From assembly GCA_043778255.1 (NCBI GenBank), contig JAYWGN010000058.1, positions 6,938-70,937 of the forward strand: a stretch of 64,000 nt of DNA, given 5' to 3'. Source of the stretch: JAYWGN01 sp043778255. Lineage in GTDB: Bacteria; Bacteroidota; Bacteroidia; Chitinophagales; Chitinophagaceae. The position numbers and the translations under genes were made by a program. Under the pieces are notes generated by a model that saw only the letters and a list, made by a program, of their open reading frames with translations, did no database searches and was not told the DNA's origin. This document shows positions 27,903 through 35,047 of this stretch, in pieces (the first letter of the stretch is position 1; each line of letters opens with the position of its first letter).

Positions 27903-30671
27903 TTACTCTCCATAAAAATATCGGGTTCTATTCACTTTTAAATCTCTTAATATACCAGCCTTTGGGTTAAGGGTAATGTTGAACGATTTGAAACCTCCAG
28001 CACCCAACGGTACTACATTTATACTTAATTGCCAACAATGCATTTCTCTACTTATGAACATTTGTAATTGTTGCAATTTATTAGTACGTAAATCGTAAAA
28101 GCCATTACCACCTACTTTCCATTTGGGTGTAAGGGCAAAGTTGCCATTAAAGTTTACATTGGCATCAAATTGTTTTTTAAAGCTATAATCGGGTTGCAGT
28201 ATAGTACTTAGGCTTACAGCAAACGAAAGGCTAACATCCCAAGGTATGGTAAAGTCTACAAACTCGGCAGGGTGGCTATTTATATAATCACTCATTCGCA
28301 ATTGCTCATCGGGTGTCATATCTTCAGTAGCTTGGTTGGTATAATCTTTATTGGTAGTATTTTTAGCGTTTTTCTTTTTGCCTTTTTCACCACCTCTAAA
28401 TTGTGTGCTTAATGCCAAGTTAGCCCCTGTTAGTCGTCCTAAGCTTTTGAAACTAAGTTTTCTACCTTTCCAAGCATATTTATTTATATCTACACCTTTT
28501 GCATTTACTTGGTACGGATTTACATTGCCACCTGCAGTAATATTAAATTTACCTTCGGCTAACGAAGTTCTAAAACTTATATTAAATGTACCTAACTTAA
28601 AACTATCGGCCAAAAAGTTATACCCACTATTTATACTTAATCCATCAATTAATTTTACTTTTTTTATGCCAGCTGCTGTACTATCGCCCTTAGTTCTTTT
28701 TTTTAATTCCACATTATTATCAATGCCAAAGCTTAACCCACCAAACTCCTGATTGCCAAATGGGGAGTATAAGTTACGTTCAAACACACTCAAATCAACC
28801 AACGTATTAAGTGTATCAACTTTTATTCTTTGGTAATACTTTTTATTGGTATTTGGTGTATAGTTTATGGCTACACTTGGTCGCATTATATGCCTTATTG
28901 CCTCTACACCATAGCCTTTTTTATTTTTTATGTTAAATGTGCCATACACAGCACTAGCGGCACTTATACTAAAGCCTACTTGCCTTGCTTCATAAAATCC
29001 TTTTTCAATAGTAGTGTCTACCTTTTTTAATGTTTCGTTCCACTGGCGTAATATTTTTAAGCCGTAGGTACGTTCTTGGTAGGTAATGCCAGGGCTTATT
29101 TGCACTGGCCCAAGTGAGGGTAATGTAACTGTAAGTGGTATATTGTGGTCGGCACCCCACTGAAAAGTATCTTTTATTGCTTTTAGTATAGCAGCAATGG
29201 GTTGGTTGTCTCTAAAGGTCATTTGGGTACGTAAGTTACCTTGGTAGCCTATTCCTATTTTTTCATACCATTTTTGTTCACCTAAGTTATTTACATTTTT
29301 AAATGGGTATTGGGTTTGTACAGCAAAGCTAACTTCGGGTAAGTTTAACTGCATGGTATTGTCAGTAGTATTTTGGCTATGGTTGGCACTTATAGTAATG
29401 TTATAAGGCTTATCCTGCCAGGTTTTGCTGTAAGTAATACTAGAGTTTAAGCGGTTATTAGAACGTCGGTTTACATTAGCTAAGTTAAACAAATTGTAAC
29501 TGCTTTTTGCCACATTTACATTGGCATTAAAGTTAACACCTGGCCTTGCTTTTGTATCGCTACTATGGCTCCAACTTACAGCAAAGCTATTGTTTTTTGT
29601 AAAGTCAGCATCACCTTTAAAGTTACGTTGTACTTTTTGAAAGCTTAAGTTTATAGCACCATTGTACTTATACCGTTTGCGGTAAGTTGGGCTTATATTG
29701 GCACTCCAACTACCATAGCTGTATATATTAGTTCTCATTATAATATCCCAATATTCGCCAAATGTAAGGTAATAACCTAAGCCTTCTAAGCCTACACCTT
29801 GCTCCTCGTTGGTAGTAAACTGTGGTGGTAGCAAACCACCGTGTCGGCCCTTTTGCATAGGGTATATACCAAAGGGAATGCCCACTGGCAATGGCACACC
29901 TTCAAACTCGGGGTAAGCCAAATTAGACACCGCCAACTTGCCAGATATTACTTTTAATTTTTTTGTATGAAAACAAAAATGGGGTTCATCCAAATTGCAA
30001 GTAGTAAACCTATTGTTATAACCATAAAAAGATTTTCTATCGCCAAGCAATTTTGTTTTTTCACTTTGGAAATACAATTCATCGTTTTTAGTACGGCTAT
30101 TGTACGACACTGCTTTGCTTGTTTTGGTATTAAACCTAATGCTATCGGCTGTTATATTTTGGTCAGCCATTTGCATAGTTATTTGGGTAGCTATTTTGCC
30201 AGTACTATCTTTTTCGCCTATGGCGGTTACTATATTATTTTCATTATCAAGTTCTATAAAGTCGGCATCAATATTATTATCAGTATAGGTAGTAGTAGCC
30301 TTACCATATAGTACAAACTTTTTTGTTTTTACAAAGTAAATGGCTGAGTCCACAGCCTTACGTACTATGGTACTTTCCAAACTGTCCTTACTAAATTTTA
30401 TATTTATAGTATCAATGGTAGTTACAATACTATCATTTTTATTAGGGTATTTTTTTGCATCAAATTCAGCAATTTGTGCTTGAGTAGGCTTTAGTATATT
30501 TGGCTTTGTTGGCGGTAGGGTATCGTTAGTATTTTTTTGGGTAAAAATAGAAAACTCGTTTGTAAGTATAGCATTAGTATGGGCAAAAACATTTACGTTA
30601 ACAAAAATACAAAATGTAATAACCACTGTTATAACTGTATTTTTTTTTGTATTTTTACCAATATGTAACAT
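27903..30671 (-). CDS. lptD: LPS-assembly outer-membrane protein LptD-like
   Basis: 922 aa. The signal sequence is followed by an OstA/LptA-like beta-jellyroll region (about 110-230, with KFVLYGKATTTYTDNNIDADF) and a large barrel beginning YGYNNRFTTCNLDEPHFCFH. The GVPLPVGIPFGIYPMQKGR stretch is characteristic of the Bacteroidota LptD-like family. It inserts lipopolysaccharide into the outer leaflet. A linker rich in K/N (about 760-800) interrupts the barrel. Divergent from the amidase gene, 76 bp between starts. Confidence 0.85.
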   Translation of the reverse strand: MLHIGKNTKKNTVITVVITFCIFVNVNVFAHTNAILTNEFSIFTQKNTNDTLPPTKPNILKPTQAQIAEFDAKKYPNKNDSIVTTIDTINIKFSKDSLESTIVRKAVDSAIYFVKTKKFVLYGKATTTYTDNNIDADFIELDNENNIVTAIGEKDSTGKIATQITMQMADQNITADSIRFNTKTSKAVSYNSRTKNDELYFQSEKTKLLGDRKSFYGYNNRFTTCNLDEPHFCFHTKKLKVISGKLAVSNLAYPEFEGVPLPVGIPFGIYPMQKGRHGGLLPPQFTTNEEQGVGLEGLGYYLTFGEYWDIIMRTNIYSYGSWSANISPTYRKRYKYNGAINLSFQKVQRNFKGDADFTKNNSFAVSWSHSSDTKARPGVNFNANVNVAKSSYNLFNLANVNRRSNNRLNSSITYSKTWQDKPYNITISANHSQNTTDNTMQLNLPEVSFAVQTQYPFKNVNNLGEQKWYEKIGIGYQGNLRTQMTFRDNQPIAAILKAIKDTFQWGADHNIPLTVTLPSLGPVQISPGITYQERTYGLKILRQWNETLKKVDTTIEKGFYEARQVGFSISAASAVYGTFNIKNKKGYGVEAIRHIMRPSVAINYTPNTNKKYYQRIKVDTLNTLVDLSVFERNLYSPFGNQEFGGLSFGIDNNVELKKRTKGDSTAAGIKKVKLIDGLSINSGYNFLADSFKLGTFNISFRTSLAEGKFNITAGGNVNPYQVNAKGVDINKYAWKGRKLSFKSLGRLTGANLALSTQFRGGEKGKKKNAKNTTNKDYTNQATEDMTPDEQLRMSDYINSHPAEFVDFTIPWDVSLSFAVSLSTILQPDYSFKKQFDANVNFNGNFALTPKWKVGGNGFYDLRTNKLQQLQMFISREMHCWQLSINVVPLGAGGFKSFNITLNPKAGILRDLKVNRTRYFYGE

Positions 30672-30747
30672 AACGTTTTACAAAAATAGTTGTAAAACCG
30701 CTAATAAAATGTGAAGATTATCATTTCAAATAAAAAAATAAAAAACG

Positions 30748-31791
30748 ATGTTTAAAAAAGTATTTGCCAGTACAGGAATATTATTTATTTGCACCACCTT
30801 ATTTTCATTTATACAAAAAAAATATAGTAACCTACCCAAAACCATAAAAACTATAATACTTGATGCTGGCCACGGTGGGCACGACTCAGGTGCCGAGGGT
30901 TGGAATGGTAGTTACGAAAAAGATATTTGCCTGGCAGTAGCCTTAAAAGCCGAAAAAGAAATTAAAAAAATATTGCCCGATGTAAAAATATTGCAAACCC
31001 GTACCGACGATAATTTTGTAGACCTAAGGCGACGAGCCGACTTTGCTAATGAAAATAAAGGCGACCTTTTTGTAGCTATACATTGCAATAGTGTAGATGG
31101 TTATGTAATGGAAAGAGAAGTGGTGGACAGTACCGACAAAACTATAATTAAAAAAAATGAATTAGGTGGCAAAGATACTATTACCGAAAGAGTAGCAGTG
31201 TACAAAAATGTAAAGCACCCTAAAGATGCACAGGGTATGGAAACTTATGTGTGGAATATGAAAAATAATTTTATTAAAAAAAATGCATTGAAAAAAAGTA
31301 TTGATGAAATAGAAAATGCACAAATATTGTTAGACAGTAACTATAAAGAAAAATATGGTGGCGGTGCTGATATTAATTCGGCAGAGTTTACAGCAAAGGC
31401 AAGTTTACGTACCAAAAAATATTTTTTGCGAAGCCAAAAATTAGCCGAAATAGTACAAGAACAAGGTATGGCAGCTGGGCGTAATAACCGAAAAGTAAAG
31501 CAACGTGGTGTAGGTATATGGGTGTTACAAGCTACTAATATGCCCTCAATACTTATAGAAACAGGCTACATAAGCCACCCCGACGAAGAGGCCTATTTAT
31601 TAAGTGCAGAAGGGCAACTTACAATGGCAACCATAATAGCAAAATCAATACAAAAATATAAGGAAGAGTTAGAGGCACCACAAAATTACCTAAATGATAC
31701 ACCGCCACCAACTGAACCAGTTGCCTATATTATATTGCCAAAGTTAGAGGCAGTATTAAATAATAAACTATGGGTAATTAATAATGGTTAA
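30748..31791 (+). CDS. N-acetylmuramoyl-L-alanine amidase (Amidase_3)
   Basis: 347 aa zinc amidase that cleaves the MurNAc-L-Ala bond in peptidoglycan. Motifs: ILDAGHGGHDSGAEG (first zinc His), SYEKDICLAVALK (zinc Glu), FVAIHCNS (second zinc His) and ILIETGYISHPDE (catalytic Glu). A signal-anchor-like hydrophobic start suggests export. The catalytic domain carries an insertion (about 130-230) between the HCNS strand and the last motif, as in many AmiC-type enzymes where it regulates activity. The next gene begins inside its stop codon (TAATG). Confidence 0.9.
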   Translation: MFKKVFASTGILFICTTLFSFIQKKYSNLPKTIKTIILDAGHGGHDSGAEGWNGSYEKDICLAVALKAEKEIKKILPDVKILQTRTDDNFVDLRRRADFANENKGDLFVAIHCNSVDGYVMEREVVDSTDKTIIKKNELGGKDTITERVAVYKNVKHPKDAQGMETYVWNMKNNFIKKNALKKSIDEIENAQILLDSNYKEKYGGGADINSAEFTAKASLRTKKYFLRSQKLAEIVQEQGMAAGRNNRKVKQRGVGIWVLQATNMPSILIETGYISHPDEEAYLLSAEGQLTMATIIAKSIQKYKEELEAPQNYLNDTPPPTEPVAYIILPKLEAVLNNKLWVINNG

Positions 31792-32291
31792 TGTATTTTT
31801 CTTTTAGCAAAACTTATAATGTGAAAAATAAAATATTTTTTCTATTGCTTATAGCCATATTTTTTTTAGGCTTTACCTTTAAAGCTATTACTACTAATAA
31901 CAACAACAACAATTCTAAAAAAGTTACTGGAATTGGTGGGGTATTTTTTAAATGCAAAAACCCCAAAAAAATAACGGAGTGGTATCAAAAACATTTGGGC
32001 TTACAAACTAACCCTTATGGTGCTACATTTGAATGGTATGAGGGTACAGATAGTACCAAAAAAGCACAAACACAATGGTCACCATTTAGCGAAAAAACAA
32101 AATATTTTGAGCCATCAACAAAAGACTTTATGATAAACTATAGAGTACAAAACTTGGGGCAGCTTGTAGCAGAACTTAAAGCAGCAAACGTAACCATATT
32201 AGATAAAATGGAAATTGTTAGCTATGGTAAATTTATACATATACTTGATGTTGAGGGTAACAAAGTACAGTTGTGGGAGCCGTTATATTAG
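31791..32291 (+). CDS. membrane-anchored VOC (glyoxalase-like) protein
   Basis: 166 aa. One hydrophobic segment (about 12-32) and an Asn-rich linker precede a single VOC module (GIGGVFFKCKNPKKITEWYQ to HILDVEGNKVQLWEPLY). VOC proteins are normally cytosolic; here the domain should be exported or tethered outside the inner membrane. Its ATG overlaps the amidase stop by one base, so the two are translationally coupled. The enzymatic role is unknown; a link to cell-wall turnover is only inferred from the coupling. Confidence 0.75.
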   Translation: MYFSFSKTYNVKNKIFFLLLIAIFFLGFTFKAITTNNNNNNSKKVTGIGGVFFKCKNPKKITEWYQKHLGLQTNPYGATFEWYEGTDSTKKAQTQWSPFSEKTKYFEPSTKDFMINYRVQNLGQLVAELKAANVTILDKMEIVSYGKFIHILDVEGNKVQLWEPLY

Positions 32292-32312
32292 TATAATACC
32301 ACTTACCATCTT

Positions 32313-34235
32313 TTACAAATTCACTATTAAAACGGGTATTTTTAATTGATGCCTTACAGTGTTTACCGTTTCGCCAAACCAAATATCTTTTAGGCCCTTG
32401 TGGCCGTGGCTACCTAATATAAGCATATCGGCATTGGCATTTTTAGTTAATCGTACTATTTCATTTTGTCGGTTGCGGTAGCCAAGTTCGCCTTTGGTAG
32501 AGTAGCCTTTAAGGGTAAGTTGTTGTACATATAAAGCTAGTTGTTCTTTATCTTTTTGGGTTTCAAAATCTTGTGATTGGCTACCCAATATTTTGGCACT
32601 TGCACTTTCTACAATATGTACCAAAGTATAAGTAGTGGCTGTATTGCCCTGCCCAAGGGCATAGGTTATAAGTTTTGCATCGTTGGTAGTAAAGTCTAAT
32701 GCTATTACAATGTTATTATAAGTTGGTATTGTTTGTAATTGTAAGGTGGCTACTTTGGGATGTAACCTTATACTATTTTTCTGTTTTGTTTTGGTATATA
32801 GTGGGTATAACAAAGTAATTAACAGTAATATACCAAAGCCTATGGCAGCTAATAAAAGTAATGTAATTTGCCACCAAGTACCAGTACTAAATATGCTAAC
32901 ACTACTTTCGGCTAACATTTTTATATTTAAAAAAATAAGTACAGTAGCAACCAACCACGATAATAATTTGGCAAAAAAACCAATGGCAAACTTACCCATA
33001 GTAGCCTTATCGCTTACAAATAATATGAGTGGTATTATAGCAAAGCCCAATTGCATACTCAGTACCACTTGGCTTAATACTAGTAAAGCATCTACTTGGT
33101 GTTCGCCACTAATTAATATAACCAAAAATGCTGGAACAATGGCTAGTAGCCTCGTTATTAGTCGCCTTACTATTGGGTTTATACGTAGGTTAAGGTAACC
33201 TTCCATTATTATTTGCCCGGCAAGTGTACCTGTAATAGTGCTACTTTGCCCAGCAGCAATTAATGCAATGGCAAAAAATTTGGCGGTTATACTACTGTTC
33301 AATATTTGGGGCAATAATTCATGTGCTTGTTTAAGTTCGGCAACGTCAGTTCTGTTATTTACAAAAAATACTGTGGCCGCTAATATGAGTATGGCAGCAT
33401 TTACAAAAAATGCAATATTTAGTGCCACCGCACTGTCAATAAAATTATATTTTATGGCTTGTTTTATACTAGCATCATCTTTTTTAATTTTTCTTGTTTG
33501 TACTAAAGCACTGTGTAGGTATAGGTTGTGTGGCATTACAGTAGCACCTATAATACCAATAGCAAGGTACAGAGCAGTTTCTTTGGGTAAGGCACCCAAT
33601 ATACCTTTTTGGGCATACAAATCTTTGGCATTAGGTAAGCTTGGTATTAAGCCTTTTACCACTTCGCTTAGTTGTGGGCTAGCTATTATTATGTTAAATA
33701 AAAAGCATAAGGCTATTACGGCCACTAACCCAATTATAAAAGCCTCCATTTTTCGAACCCCTAACTTTTGCAAATACAATAATAAAAAAGTATCGAGTAC
33801 GGTAATGCTTACACCCCAAATTAAGGGCAAACCTGTAAGTAAATAAATGCCAATTGCCATGCCTAATACTTCGGCAAGGTCACAGGCTGCTATGGCTATT
33901 TCGGCTAATAAGTACAGTATAAAATTTACAGTTTTTGGGTACATTTCTCTATTGGCTTGTGCCAAATCTCTACCACGTACTATGCCTAACCTAGCACTAT
34001 GGCTTTGTAATAGTAATGCCATTAAGTTACTCATTAGCAATACCCAAAGTAAGGCGTAGCCATACTTAGAGCCACCTGCAAGGTCGGTAGCCCAATTGCC
34101 CGGATCCATATACCCTACACTTATGAGGTAGGCAGGCCCAAAAAAACCTAAGAACCGTTTCCATTTATTACCTGTATTATTAACGGTAACGGATTCGTGT
34201 ATTTCGCTAAGGCTTGTATTGTTTTCAATTTGCAT
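32313..34235 (-). CDS. mntH: NRAMP-family divalent metal transporter fused to a universal stress domain
   Basis: 640 aa. Residues 1-480 are an NRAMP proton-coupled Mn2+/Fe2+ importer with 11 or more membrane segments. The metal site is intact: DPGN (Asp44, Asn47) in the first helix and A-x-x-M-P-H-N (Ala231, Met234) in the sixth. Residues about 506-640 form a UspA-like cytosolic domain: NNIVIALDFT at its start and the ATP-loop type ILGSHGHKGLKDIWFGET followed by RHQLKIPVLIV. It is 24 bp downstream of the DtxR-family gene on the same strand and probably cotranscribed with it. Confidence 0.92.
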   Translation of the reverse strand: MQIENNTSLSEIHESVTVNNTGNKWKRFLGFFGPAYLISVGYMDPGNWATDLAGGSKYGYALLWVLLMSNLMALLLQSHSARLGIVRGRDLAQANREMYPKTVNFILYLLAEIAIAACDLAEVLGMAIGIYLLTGLPLIWGVSITVLDTFLLLYLQKLGVRKMEAFIIGLVAVIALCFLFNIIIASPQLSEVVKGLIPSLPNAKDLYAQKGILGALPKETALYLAIGIIGATVMPHNLYLHSALVQTRKIKKDDASIKQAIKYNFIDSAVALNIAFFVNAAILILAATVFFVNNRTDVAELKQAHELLPQILNSSITAKFFAIALIAAGQSSTITGTLAGQIIMEGYLNLRINPIVRRLITRLLAIVPAFLVILISGEHQVDALLVLSQVVLSMQLGFAIIPLILFVSDKATMGKFAIGFFAKLLSWLVATVLIFLNIKMLAESSVSIFSTGTWWQITLLLLAAIGFGILLLITLLYPLYTKTKQKNSIRLHPKVATLQLQTIPTYNNIVIALDFTTNDAKLITYALGQGNTATTYTLVHIVESASAKILGSQSQDFETQKDKEQLALYVQQLTLKGYSTKGELGYRNRQNEIVRLTKNANADMLILGSHGHKGLKDIWFGETVNTVRHQLKIPVLIVNL

Positions 34236-34259
34236 TGTAGTGTAATAGTTTTTAATAAT

Positions 34260-34961
34260 TTAACATTGTCCTTTTGGGCATTTTTTTCCTAATTCACATT
34301 TTTCGCATACCACATATATATTTTGTGCAAACCGTTGGCTTACTGTATTGGGTTTGCCATTTACACTAATGTCCACCATACCATCGTAATTGTTAGTACC
34401 CAATACGGTTATATAGTTATTAATGCCCAAGCCCATTTTTACAACGTATTGTAAAAAACTAACGGTGTTATCTTTTACAGCTACCATTTTGCAACTTTCG
34501 TTAGTTTGTACATTGGCAAGGGTACGTTTATAGGTAGTTTTAAATTCGCCATTGGCTGTTGGTATTATATCGCCATGAGGGTCGTACTCTGGGTAGTGTA
34601 AATATTTATCTAATTTGTCAATCAATTTTTGCGACTGTATATGTTCCAGCTGTTCGGCTACTTCGTGTACTTCGTCCCATGTAAAGTCTAATTTTTTGTA
34701 TAAAAAAGTTTCCCAAAGTCTATGTTTTCGTAATATATCAGTGGCTAATTTTTTGGCAGGTTTAGTAAGTGTTATTTTTCCATATTTTTCATAAGTTACT
34801 AGTTTTTTTTCCTTTAATTTTTTAAGCATGTCATTTGCAGTAGCAGGTTTTACGGCTAAGTGTGTGGCTAACTCGTTAGTGCCTACACCTAATTTATTGG
34901 CCTGTAATAGTTGTATTTGCAGTAAGGCTTTTAAGTAATTTTCCTCAGTATATGATAACAT
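34260..34961 (-). CDS. DtxR-family metal-dependent repressor with C-terminal cysteine tail
   Basis: 233 aa: winged helix (residues 5-70, recognition helix about PATANDMLKKLKEKKLV), dimer/metal domain, and a FeoA/SH3-like domain. Metal ligands equivalent to DtxR His79, Glu83, His98, Glu105 and His106 are His80, Glu84, His99, Glu106 and His107. The DtxR Cys102 position is Glu103, as in Mn-sensing MntR. The N-terminal ligand (Asp8 or Met10 in relatives) is Asn8, which is odd. An unusual tail carries Cys219, Cys222, Cys228 and Cys233. It leads mntH and faces a TonB receptor gene across an operator-like palindrome. Confidence 0.9.
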   Translation of the reverse strand: MLSYTEENYLKALLQIQLLQANKLGVGTNELATHLAVKPATANDMLKKLKEKKLVTYEKYGKITLTKPAKKLATDILRKHRLWETFLYKKLDFTWDEVHEVAEQLEHIQSQKLIDKLDKYLHYPEYDPHGDIIPTANGEFKTTYKRTLANVQTNESCKMVAVKDNTVSFLQYVVKMGLGINNYITVLGTNNYDGMVDISVNGKPNTVSQRFAQNIYVVCEKCELGKKCPKGQC

Positions 34962-34965
34962 AGTG

Positions 34966-34973
34966 CAAATATA
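34966..34973 (-). promoter_or_regulatory. -7 promoter element of the DtxR-family gene
   Basis: Reads TATATTTG on the minus strand, only 4 nt before the ATG, implying a leaderless or nearly leaderless transcript. The DtxR-type box begins 24 nt upstream, near its -33 region. Confidence 0.45.
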
Positions 34974-34993
34974 CTATAAATATTCAAACATTA

Positions 34994-35025
34994 TTTGTTA
35001 GGTTAGTCTAACTTTTATACTTTTG
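34994..35025 (+). promoter_or_regulatory. promoter of the metal-locus TonB receptor
   Basis: TTTG (34994-34997), 20-nt spacer, TACTTTTG (35018-35025): both elements match the Bacteroidota consensus exactly. The whole spacer is occupied by the DtxR-type palindrome. Confidence 0.75.
34998..35016. promoter_or_regulatory. DtxR/IdeR-type operator
   Basis: TTAGGTTAGTCTAACTTTT agrees at 15 of 19 positions with the classical actinobacterial iron box TTAGGTTAGGCTAACCTAA, and its centre GTTAG-T-CTAAC is a perfect inverted repeat. It lies exactly between the -33 and -7 elements of the receptor promoter and upstream of the divergent DtxR-family gene. The natural reading is metal-dependent repression of the receptor, and possibly of the regulator and mntH. 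Confidence 0.75.
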
Positions 35026-35047
35026 TTAATCAAATTAATTTTTTTAA

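Noticed and set aside
28351..30311. Plus-strand open frames inside lptD
   Set aside because: Shadows of the lptD frame; composition is low-complexity and no domain is visible.
32746..34059. Plus-strand open frames with hydrophobic content opposite mntH
   Set aside because: Complement of transmembrane-helix codons gives apparent hydrophobic ORFs; mntH on the minus strand has all family motifs.
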